Origin: Sphingobium sp. 66-54
GTDB taxonomy: Bacteria; Pseudomonadota; Alphaproteobacteria; Sphingomonadales; Sphingomonadaceae
Assembly (NCBI GenBank): GCA_001899715.1
Contig: MKWI01000009.1
Coordinates: forward strand, 150,182 to 185,359
Direction of reading: 5' to 3'
DNA length: 35,178 bases
Shown here: in pieces, positions 20,203 to 26,760 of the stretch
Numbering within the stretch: position 1 is the stretch's first letter
How the letters are laid out: the number at the start of each line of letters is the position of its first letter
The notes under the pieces: generated by a model
Databases searched by the model: none
What the model saw: only the letters and a program-made list of their open reading frames with translations
What the model was told of the DNA's origin: nothing
Position numbers and translations under genes: made by a program

Positions 20203-22323
20203 ATGACCGAGATCCTGATTTACGGGATCGTCGGCGATTGGTGGGACGGCCTCGATGCCGCCACGCTGGTCCCGGCGATCGCGGCCGGCGACGACGACCT
20301 CGATATCCGCATCAACAGCCCCGGCGGCTATGTGATGGAGGGTCTTGCGATCTTCAACGCGATCGACCGCGAGGTTCGTGAAGGTCGCAAGGTCACCGTC
20401 TATATCGATGGGCTAGCAGCCTCGATGGCGTCCGTCATCGCCATGGTCGGCACTGAGATCGTCATGGCCGAGAATGCCCTGATGATGATCCATAATCCGT
20501 GGGATTGCGCCTGCGGGGATGCTGAAGCGCTGCGCAGCAAGGCCGACCAGCTCGACAAGATCAAGGGGCAGTTGGTCGGTATCTACGCCAAGCGCACCGG
20601 CATCGCGGCCGATACGCTCGCCACCATGCTCGACAATGAAACCTGGCTCACCGGCGCCGAGGCGCTGGAACAGGGCTTCGTCACCTCGGTCGCCGAGGCG
20701 ATGACCGTCGCCGCAAGTTTCATCAAGCCTTTCGGGTTCCGCAACGCGCCCGAGAAAAGCCCGCTCATCTCCCCCGTGGCGATGGCGCGGGGCCTCCGAA
20801 CGGCAGCCGCCGCTCACCAACCTCCCAAGGAGACCCACATGCCCAATCCGGCAAATCCGGCGGCGAACAGCGACCCCGCCGGCAAGAAGCCCAATTCGCA
20901 GACTGATACTTCCATCGTCGCCCTTACGCAGGCCGATGTCGACAAGGCCGTCGCGGTCGAGCGCGACCGGACCACGGGCATCCGGGCGCTGGGGAAGAAG
21001 CACGGGATGGACGAGACGTTCATCAGTGAACTGATCGGCAGCGACACCACGCTCGACTGCGCACGCGAGAAGATCCTCGACAAGCTTGCGGAGACCAGCG
21101 AGCAGACACAGATCGGCCATAGCCGCGCGGCCGTGACGGTCGACGCCCGCGACAAGTTCATCCAGGGCGCCAGCGCCTGGCTGATGGTCAAGGCCGGCGT
21201 CGCCCCCATCATCGCCAAGGCAGCCAAGGCGCGCGGCGAAAAGATCGACCTCGACCCCGGCGAATTCCGGGGCGTACGCAACGCCGACCTAGCCCGCGAG
21301 GCCCTGACGAATATGGGCGTCGCGTGCGGCAGCCGTAATCCCGAGGCAATCGTCCAGGCCGCGATGACGGCCCGCGACCCGTCGATGGCGGATTCCTACG
21401 CCCGTCATATGGCCGGCATGGGCTTTGGCGCCATCACGCAGACAACCGGCGATTTCCCGATCTTGTTCGAGCTGGTCGCCCACCGCATCCTACAGGCAGC
21501 CTATGCCGTGACGCCCGATACCTGGTCGCGCTTCTGCGGCACAGGCACGGTCGTCGATTTCCGCCCGCACACCCGCTACCTGCGGGGCACGTTCGGGGCG
21601 CTCGAAAAGGTCAATGAGGCCGGCGAGTTCAAGAACAAGCCGATCTCCGATCTGGCGAAGGAAGCCATCTCGGCCGACACCAAGGGCAATATCGTTACCT
21701 TGTCCCGCCAGGCGATCGTCAACGATGATATGGGGATCTTCTCCAACATCCTCGTGGATCTGGGCCGGGCGGCGAAGCTGACCGTGGAGGTCGACGTCTA
21801 CGCGCTGCTCACGTCCAATCCGCTCATGAATGACGGCAAGGCGCTGTTCCACGCGGATCACAATAACCTCGCCTCTGCCGGCGCAGTCCCTTCGGTCGCC
21901 GCTTTCGACGCGATCGCCGTGGCGATGGCGCAGCAGAAGGACATTGACGGCAACGAGTTCCTCGACATTCGCCCGTCGATCGGCCTGTTCCCGCTCTCCC
22001 TGCGCGGCGCGGCCAACGTCGTCAACGGCAGCGAATATGACCCGGATGCGGTCAACAAGCTGCAGAAGCCGAACATCGTCCGCAACATGCTTTCGGATGT
22101 CGTGGCGACGCCGCGCCTCAGCGGAACGGCCTATTACATGTTCGCCGACAAGGACGTGGCACCGGCGATCGAGGTCGTCTTCCTCAACGGCGTCACCGAG
22201 CCGTTCACCGATAGCCAGGAGGGCTGGCGCGTTGACGGCGTCGAGTGGAAGGTCCGCTTCGATTACGGTGTTGGCGCGTTGAACTGGCGCTCCGCCTACA
22301 AGCAGCCGGGCGCCGCTGGCTAA
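20203..22323 (+). CDS. Prohead protease/major capsid protein fusion, 706 aa
   Basis: Residues 1-190 are a ClpP-like head maturation protease: INSPGGYVMEG, the nucleophile motif GLAASMAS (S74), MMIHNPW (H97), and LDNETWLTGAEALEQGFV carrying the expected Asp. A charged, Ala/Pro-rich linker with a helical scaffold-like segment (about 200-380) follows. The C-terminal 320 residues are a major capsid domain (GFGAITQTTGDFPILFE, NDDMGIFSNILVDLGRAAK, LFHADHNNL, ADKDVAPAIEVVFLNG). The polyprotein presumably self-cleaves during assembly. Such fusions are a recognised annotation class. ATG 20203 has GAAAGG upstream. Confidence 0.93.
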   Translation: MTEILIYGIVGDWWDGLDAATLVPAIAAGDDDLDIRINSPGGYVMEGLAIFNAIDREVREGRKVTVYIDGLAASMASVIAMVGTEIVMAENALMMIHNPWDCACGDAEALRSKADQLDKIKGQLVGIYAKRTGIAADTLATMLDNETWLTGAEALEQGFVTSVAEAMTVAASFIKPFGFRNAPEKSPLISPVAMARGLRTAAAAHQPPKETHMPNPANPAANSDPAGKKPNSQTDTSIVALTQADVDKAVAVERDRTTGIRALGKKHGMDETFISELIGSDTTLDCAREKILDKLAETSEQTQIGHSRAAVTVDARDKFIQGASAWLMVKAGVAPIIAKAAKARGEKIDLDPGEFRGVRNADLAREALTNMGVACGSRNPEAIVQAAMTARDPSMADSYARHMAGMGFGAITQTTGDFPILFELVAHRILQAAYAVTPDTWSRFCGTGTVVDFRPHTRYLRGTFGALEKVNEAGEFKNKPISDLAKEAISADTKGNIVTLSRQAIVNDDMGIFSNILVDLGRAAKLTVEVDVYALLTSNPLMNDGKALFHADHNNLASAGAVPSVAAFDAIAVAMAQQKDIDGNEFLDIRPSIGLFPLSLRGAANVVNGSEYDPDAVNKLQKPNIVRNMLSDVVATPRLSGTAYYMFADKDVAPAIEVVFLNGVTEPFTDSQEGWRVDGVEWKVRFDYGVGALNWRSAYKQPGAAG

Positions 22324-22346
22324 GCTTCCTCCTCCATCATGATGAC

Positions 22347-22380
22347 ACGGAAATGGGCGGCCTCGGGCCGCCCTTTCCGT
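22347..22380 (+). terminator. Hairpin terminator after the capsid gene
   Basis: ACGGAAA (22347-22353) plus GGGCGGCC (22355-22362) pairs with GGCCGCCC (22366-22373) plus TTTCCGT (22374-22380) around TCG, with one bulged base. The T-run is short and part of the stem, so readthrough to the downstream genes is likely. It would lower downstream expression relative to the capsid. Confidence 0.65.
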
Positions 22381-22395
22381 TTCGGGAGATCCTTC

Positions 22396-22662
22396 ATGAA
22401 ATATGTGGTCTTGCTGGCCGCGGCCTATGCCGCAGGCCAGCTCCGCTTCCCGTCCGACGGCGCTCTGCCGGTGGACGACGACGAAGCACAGAAGCTGATC
22501 GACGCCGGCGTCGCCACCGACGTGACCGCCGACTTCGCCGAGGCGGCCGAACCTGTCGAGCCGACCCCCCCACCCATCCCCGAAACCGCCCCGGCATCCG
22601 AGCCGCAGACCACTGCCGAAAGCAAGCCTGCCGCCCGTCGCCGCTCGGCCCCACAGGAGTAA
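22396..22662 (+). CDS. Small head-region protein, 88 aa
   Basis: The start MKYVVLLAAAYAAGQLRFPSDG at 22396 follows GGGAG. A hydrophobic N-terminus precedes a short alpha/beta segment (VDDDEAQKLIDAGVATDVTAD) and a Pro/Ala-rich C-terminus (PTPPPIPETAPASEPQTTAESKPAARRR). The middle resembles head-region proteins that read DEA...LIxAGVA. The disordered tail may be a decoration or scaffold element. Function is not established. Confidence 0.72.
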   Translation: MKYVVLLAAAYAAGQLRFPSDGALPVDDDEAQKLIDAGVATDVTADFAEAAEPVEPTPPPIPETAPASEPQTTAESKPAARRRSAPQE

Positions 22663-22668
22663 TCGCCC

Positions 22669-23001
22669 ATGGCGCGCAATTTCGTTCAGCCCGGTGACAC
22701 CGTTACCGTCCTTGCCCCCTACGACGTTCAGCCCGGCGACGGCCTCCTCGTCGGCGCCCTGTTCGCCGTGGCGCTCAATGCCGCGCTGTCCGGCAAGCCG
22801 GTCGAGGCCCGCACCCGCGATGTGTGGCGCCTGAAGAAGAACACCGGCGAAGCATGGACGGCCTGGGCCAAGATTTATTGGGACAATACCAACAAGCGCT
22901 GCACGACGACCGCGACGAGCAACACGCTGATCGGCGTCTGCACTCAGGCCGCGGCAGGCGCAGACACCAGCTGCCCGGTGAAACTCGGCATCGTCGCCTG
23001 A
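22669..23001 (+). CDS. DUF2190-family capsid cement protein, 110 aa
   Basis: MARNFVQPGDTVTVLAPYDVQPGDGLLVGALFAVALNAALSGKPVEARTRDVWRLKKNTGEAWTAWAKIYWDNTNKRCTTTATSNTLIGVCTQAAAGADTSCPVKLGIV matches DUF2190: the AP-x-DV-x-SGD/PGD-like start, WAxIYWDNTNKRCT and a terminal V-x-L strand. Members decorate and stabilise the capsid surface. It follows the capsid gene, as usual, and is closed by a strong terminator. Confidence 0.92.
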   Translation: MARNFVQPGDTVTVLAPYDVQPGDGLLVGALFAVALNAALSGKPVEARTRDVWRLKKNTGEAWTAWAKIYWDNTNKRCTTTATSNTLIGVCTQAAAGADTSCPVKLGIVA

Positions 23002-23024
23002 CGATCGCCACGGGCCTCTGTCCA

Positions 23025-23058
23025 GGGCGGCAGCACCTCGCGTCGCTGCCGCCCTTTT
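23025..23058 (+). terminator. Strong rho-independent terminator after the cement gene
   Basis: GGGCGGCAGC (23025-23034) pairs perfectly with GCTGCCGCCC (23045-23054) around a ten-base loop and is followed by TTTTCATTT. It separates the high-output head genes from the connector and tail genes. Downstream genes must rely on partial readthrough or antitermination, since no new promoter is obvious. Confidence 0.78.
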
Positions 23059-23078
23059 CATTTCCACAGGAGGGCACG

Positions 23079-23258
23079 ATGCGCCGCATCATCCTCACCA
23101 CCCCGAAAGCCATCGCACTCGATAAGGCGCAACCGGGCCGGCTCACCTTCGCCGGCGCCGGCACGGTGATCGACATCCCGTCTGCCGGCGTCACCAGCAA
23201 GCAGGCAGACGCCTGGCTGAAGGACGGGACCGCCCAGCTCCACCGGATCGCACGATGA
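23079..23258 (+). CDS. Small head-tail region protein, 59 aa
   Basis: MRRIILTTPKAIALDKAQPGRLTFAGAGTVIDIPSAGVTSKQADAWLKDGTAQLHRIAR starts at 23079 after AGGAGGG. It looks like a small beta-rich protein with a C-terminal helix. Its stop overlaps the next start as ATGA. It is not recognised, but the position suggests a connector accessory. Confidence 0.72.
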   Translation: MRRIILTTPKAIALDKAQPGRLTFAGAGTVIDIPSAGVTSKQADAWLKDGTAQLHRIAR

Positions 23259-23563
23259 GCTTCGAGCCCGACGAGCTGGACGCCATCCACGCCGAGTTCG
23301 CGGAGCCGATCACCTACACCGGCGCGGGTCTCACGGCCGAACCGATCACCGCGATCCCGAGCGAAACCGACGCGGGCGCGTTCCTTGGCCCCGGCAAGAC
23401 CGCGAAGCGGATGACGTTCGAGATCCGCATCGTCGATTTGCCCGGCCGGCCCCGCAAGGGCGACCGGATCGTGCATGAGACTGGCAACTGGACCGTCATC
23501 GAGCCCGATCGCCACCGCTCCATCGATGCGTGGATCCTCACCGTAGAGGAATCGGCGCCATGA
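23255..23563 (+). CDS. Head-tail joining protein (gpFII-like), 102 aa
   Basis: It is beta-rich: AEPITYTGAGLTAEPITAIPSE, TFEIRIVDLPGRPRKGDRIVHETGNWTVIEPDRHRSIDAWILTVEE. The pattern and position (after cement, before tail terminator) match head-tail attachment proteins of the lambda FII type, whose RKGD-x-I-x-x-x-G-x-W-x-V strand pair is common. It joins the filled head to the tail. It overlaps both neighbours by four bases. Confidence 0.75.
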   Translation: MSFEPDELDAIHAEFAEPITYTGAGLTAEPITAIPSETDAGAFLGPGKTAKRMTFEIRIVDLPGRPRKGDRIVHETGNWTVIEPDRHRSIDAWILTVEESAP

Positions 23564-23988
23564 CGGCAATCCGCGAGCAGATCTTCGCCGGTATCGAGAC
23601 TGCGCTACGCACGGACACAGGCGCGGCCGAGATCGAGCGCATGCCGCCGGGCGATCCCGACCAGTTCGACGCCCTGCACATCATCGACGATGGACAGGAC
23701 CCGGAAGAGCAGACCGAGGCAGCGACCTCCCGTTTCGACATGTCGTTCTCGATCGACGGGTTCGTCGAGGGTGCCGGCACCGTCATGCACAGCCGTCTGA
23801 ACGCACTCCACGCCAAGACGGTGCACGCGGTCATGGCCTTTGGCGACAACTCCCCGCTGGTCGAGGAAATCAGGGAGGGCGCCCTGCGTATTGCCCGCCT
23901 CGACCTCGGCAGCAAGCGGCGCCTCGCCTTCTCCCAGGACTTCTTCATCACCTTCCCGACCCGCCGCGGCGAGCCGGACCCCGCCTAA
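23560..23988 (+). CDS. Tail terminator (gpU-like), 142 aa
   Basis: MTAIREQIFAGIETALRTDTGAAEIERMPPGDPDQFDALHIIDDGQDP opens with the helix typical of minor tail/terminator proteins, followed by beta strands (TSRFDMSFSIDGFV) and a helix (HSRLNALHAKTVHAVMAF), ending in SQDFFITFPTRRGEPD. The fold order and place before the tube gene agree with gpU-like proteins that cap the tail and stop tube growth. The start overlaps the previous stop as ATGA. Confidence 0.78.
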   Translation: MTAIREQIFAGIETALRTDTGAAEIERMPPGDPDQFDALHIIDDGQDPEEQTEAATSRFDMSFSIDGFVEGAGTVMHSRLNALHAKTVHAVMAFGDNSPLVEEIREGALRIARLDLGSKRRLAFSQDFFITFPTRRGEPDPA

Positions 23989-24015
23989 CCCCTCCCCAAC
24001 ATAGCGAGCCATCTC

Positions 24016-25248
24016 ATGGACCAGACGATTCGTCCGGCCAACAGCGTCGTGCTGTTCAAGCTGGAGACCACCGAGAACGAGGACGCGAATCCGACCGCGG
24101 CCAATGCAATCCCCTTCGAGGCGGACGGGGTGAGCTATAATTCGCCCTACACCGAGGAAACCAGCAACGAGGCCACAGGCTCTCTCGTTACCGGTGCGCC
24201 GCTGATCGTCGGACAGCCGGCGGAGGTGACCATCCGGTTCCGGAAGAAGGGTGCCAATGCGGCCTATACTGCCCTGGTGAAACCCCCGCACCACGAGGTT
24301 TACGCCGCCTGCGGTTTCAAGCCGTTGTTCACATCGGCGATTGCGGCCGTCGCCCTCACCGCCGGCACGGCGACGAGCGCCACGCTGGGCGCCGGGTTCG
24401 ACGGTACCGCGCAGAAATATCGCGGGATGCCGCTGGTCTTTTCCGGCGCCGGCGCTCCCGGCGAAGGGCGCACCAGCATGATCGCCGATTATTCCGCCGG
24501 CAAGGTTGCCACCCTTGTCGACCTGTTCGGCGACCCGCTGACCAGCAGCACGCTCGCCGAGATCCCGGCCAACTGGACCTATGCCGGCACCTCGCCGGCC
24601 GACGCGACCGCGCGCATCACCGACCACCCATCGGGCACGCTCTATCTCTACGAGGACGGGACGCTGCTCAAGTTTACCGGCTGCCGGGGCATCCCGACGG
24701 ACTGGGGCGGCGATACGGCCAAGGCCGGCTTCATAACGGTGAAGCTGATGGGCGTCTTTCGTGGCAAGACCGATGCGGCCGTTCCGGCCGTCTCGGTGCC
24801 CGCGCATTCGGCCCCCATGGTGGTGCAGGGCGTCAGCCGGCTCGATCCGGCTGTGCTGGTCAACCGCAAGGGGCTGCCGATCGACAAATGGGCGATCAAT
24901 ATGCAGAGCGAGCAGGAATCGCCCGCCGATCCCAACACCGATTGGGGCTTTGGCCCCTCGATCCTCGGCAAGCGCACCCCGCGCCTGGAGGTCGACCCCA
25001 AGGCCACCCTGGTCGCCACCCGCAATATCCTCGCCGAGATCGGCGCATCTTCCCAATATACAGGGATGGTGCGTGCGATGGGCAGCGCCAATAATCGCTG
25101 GGCGATCACGCTGCCGCAGATTCAGCCAGCGCAGAGCACGCCGGGCACCAGCGGCTCGCTGCGCACCGAACAGCAGAGCTATGCCGCCACCTCACCGGGC
25201 AAGGACCCGACCGGGCGCGACGGCGAACTGATCCTCTGTTTCTGGTGA
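24016..25248 (+). CDS. Major tail tube protein, 410 aa
   Basis: This large tail tube protein begins MDQTIRPANSVVLFKLETTENEDANPTAANAIPFEADGVSYNSPYTEETSNEATGSLVTGAPLIVGQPAEVTIRFRKKG and includes the TLYLYEDGTLLKFTGCRGI and FITVKLMGVF strands that build the tube barrel. Position between the tail terminator and tail chaperones supports the call. At 410 residues it is larger than lambda gpV; internal sections probably form surface domains. The ribosome binding site before 24016 is weak. Confidence 0.82.
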   Translation: MDQTIRPANSVVLFKLETTENEDANPTAANAIPFEADGVSYNSPYTEETSNEATGSLVTGAPLIVGQPAEVTIRFRKKGANAAYTALVKPPHHEVYAACGFKPLFTSAIAAVALTAGTATSATLGAGFDGTAQKYRGMPLVFSGAGAPGEGRTSMIADYSAGKVATLVDLFGDPLTSSTLAEIPANWTYAGTSPADATARITDHPSGTLYLYEDGTLLKFTGCRGIPTDWGGDTAKAGFITVKLMGVFRGKTDAAVPAVSVPAHSAPMVVQGVSRLDPAVLVNRKGLPIDKWAINMQSEQESPADPNTDWGFGPSILGKRTPRLEVDPKATLVATRNILAEIGASSQYTGMVRAMGSANNRWAITLPQIQPAQSTPGTSGSLRTEQQSYAATSPGKDPTGRDGELILCFW

Positions 25249-25255
25249 GGCGTCC

Positions 25256-25921
25256 ATGATCGGAACATCGACATCCACGCCGCACCCCTTCGTGCCGTCC
25301 TGGCTGAAGAACGAGAAGAATCCGCCCAAATTCCTGCTGCGCTGCGGCGATGTGCTGGAACGCGAGCTGATGGAGGCCGACCTTGCCGGCGAACATCAGG
25401 CCGGTGACGTGTGGGGTCACGAACTGCAGGAAGCGATCGTCTCGGGCTTGCGCGAGCTGGGCGGCACTTCGGCGGAGACGCTGATTGCGCTGGCGGAGGC
25501 GAATTTCGCCAAGACGCTGGAGAGCGAAGGCGAGCGCGCTATTCTTCTCGACGCCTGCAGCAAGCTCGCCACGGCCTGGCCGCCCTACCGCGTCCTGCTG
25601 GCCCAGCAGCAGCGCCGGCAGACGCTGATCCCGCTGGTCGCCTTTCGTCGTTATTGCGTGGGCTGGGAGAATGTCGACGCACCCTTCTCGCGCGGGATCG
25701 ACGGGATGGTCGACGCCACGCCGCTTGCCGCCATCAATCCTACGGTGCTGAAGGTCGCCGGCTGGACCGCGTGGAACCTCCAATTTGGGGGAGGGCAGGA
25801 AAAAAACTCCGGCTCGCCCTCGAAATCCGCCGACGACCCGGCGATTTCGAGTTCGGGCGAACCGTCGCCGGCGGCGGATGGATCATCGGCGGAGTCGTCT
25901 ACCCCGAAAACCCCCGCCTGA
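25256..25921 (+). CDS. Tail assembly chaperone (gpG-like), 221 aa
   Basis: The helical N-terminal domain (FVPSWLKNEKNPPKFLLRCGDVLERELMEADLAGEHQAGDVWGHELQEAIVSGLRELGG...) binds the tape measure while the tube polymerises. The tail after residue 183 is low-complexity Ser/Pro (SGSPSKSADDPAISSSGEPSPAADGSSAESSTPKTPA). The shift site A AAA AAC (25801-25807) lies within it; a minority of ribosomes would shift -1 and make the longer form that includes 25807-26112. Confidence 0.82.
   Translation: MIGTSTSTPHPFVPSWLKNEKNPPKFLLRCGDVLERELMEADLAGEHQAGDVWGHELQEAIVSGLRELGGTSAETLIALAEANFAKTLESEGERAILLDACSKLATAWPPYRVLLAQQQRRQTLIPLVAFRRYCVGWENVDAPFSRGIDGMVDATPLAAINPTVLKVAGWTAWNLQFGGGQEKNSGSPSKSADDPAISSSGEPSPAADGSSAESSTPKTPA
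25801..25851 (+). promoter_or_regulatory. Programmed -1 frameshift signal (slippery site plus hairpin)
   Basis: The heptamer A AAA AAC occupies 25801-25807 in the zero frame. CTCGAAATC (25819-25827) pairs with GATTTCGAG (25843-25851), and GCC (25829-25831) pairs with GGC (25840-25842) after one bulged C, closing an eight-base loop. The 11-base spacer is slightly longer than the usual 5-9. The zero frame stops at 25921 and the -1 frame is open to 26112. Confidence 0.85.
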
Positions 25922-26112
25922 CCGTCCCGCGCTGGGCGCTGTTCGTGGTGGACCTGTGGGCGCGGTCGCGTGCCGCAGCGGTCAATTCGCTGCTCGGCAC
26001 GCGCGGCCACGCTGCGCTGCCATGCCCAGGCGGATGGCAGGATCAGCCCGCAGCGCTGATGGACGCGTTCGCGCTTCTCGACCGAATGGCGGATGAAGGG
26101 AGCAGCTCGTGA
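25807..26112 (+). CDS. Tail chaperone -1 frameshift extension (gpGT-like)
   Basis: Frame -1 after the slippery heptamer reads LRLALEIRRRPGDFEFGRTVAGGGWIIGGVVYPENPRLTVPRWALFVVDLWARSRAAAVNSLLGTRGH... to a stop at 26112, overlapping the next gene. Joined to the upstream 184 residues it gives a product of about 285 residues. There is no good independent start codon. A stable hairpin lies 11 bases downstream of the slip site. In siphophages the long form binds the tape measure through its extension. Confidence 0.78.
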   Translation, partial: LRLALEIRRRPGDFEFGRTVAGGGWIIGGVVYPENPRLTVPRWALFVVDLWARSRAAAVNSLLGTRGHAALPCPGGWQDQPAALMDAFALLDRMADEGSSS

Positions 26113-26747
26113 GTTCAGCGCTCTCGATCGACCCGCGCGACATCCAGCGCGCGGCTGACCAGCTCATTACGTCCGTGCTCACCGCCGGGACGGGCGCCGT
26201 CGGCCAGGAGACACGCGCGCTCGAAAAGGATCTGGAGAAGCTGACCCAACAAGCTGCCGGCGGCAAGCTCTGGCGTGCCTGGAAAAGCGAGGTGCGGCCC
26301 AAGGGGGGCAAACCATCATACACACCGAAAGGCACGGTCTTTGTAAACGGCGGCAGCCGCTCGCAGGGCGCCATGCTGTATTTCGCCTCGGCCGGCATCA
26401 ACCGCGCCAAGCAATCGATGTTCCTGGCCTTCCCGACCGAGCACGCCGGCCCGCGGCCCAGCATCGGCGCCGGCGTGAGCAACCTCACCGCGCGGCAATG
26501 GGCGCAGGTCCATCACGTCGAAACCTTCGAGATCGAGAGCCGGGACGGCCGCGCCAAGGTGCTGATGGCAAGCTTGCGCCCCGGTGAGCCGGCCGTGCCG
26601 GTCTTCGTGCTGATCCCGTTCCAGCGCTTCGGCAACAAGTTCGCCATCGCGCCGGCGGTCGAGCGTCGCCGCAAGATGCTTTTCGCCAACCTCGATCGCC
26701 GCCTCGCCCGGATAGGCAAGGCCGGCGCTCGCGCATCCACCGATTGA
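26109..26747 (+). CDS. Minor tail protein, probably DUF6441 family, 212 aa
   Basis: The start is GTG at 26109, overlapping the frameshift product's stop as GTGA. An N-terminal helix (IDPRDIQRAADQLITSVLTAGTGAVGQETRALEKDLEKLT) precedes a mixed region with KGTVFVNGGSRSQGAMLYFASAGINRAKQSMFLAFPTEHAGP and a C-terminal PVFVLIPFQRFGNKFAIAPAVERRRKMLFANLDRRL. This is the pattern I associate with DUF6441 phage proteins near the tape measure. The exact role is unknown. Confidence 0.72.
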   Translation: MSSALSIDPRDIQRAADQLITSVLTAGTGAVGQETRALEKDLEKLTQQAAGGKLWRAWKSEVRPKGGKPSYTPKGTVFVNGGSRSQGAMLYFASAGINRAKQSMFLAFPTEHAGPRPSIGAGVSNLTARQWAQVHHVETFEIESRDGRAKVLMASLRPGEPAVPVFVLIPFQRFGNKFAIAPAVERRRKMLFANLDRRLARIGKAGARASTD

Positions 26748-26760
26748 GCACGGAGGTTTC

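Noticed and set aside
21490..23067. Long minus-strand frame (525 codons) opposite the capsid gene
   Set aside because: It lies antisense to the clearly recognised capsid and cement genes and crosses a terminator; antisense frames stay open because of GC-rich third positions.
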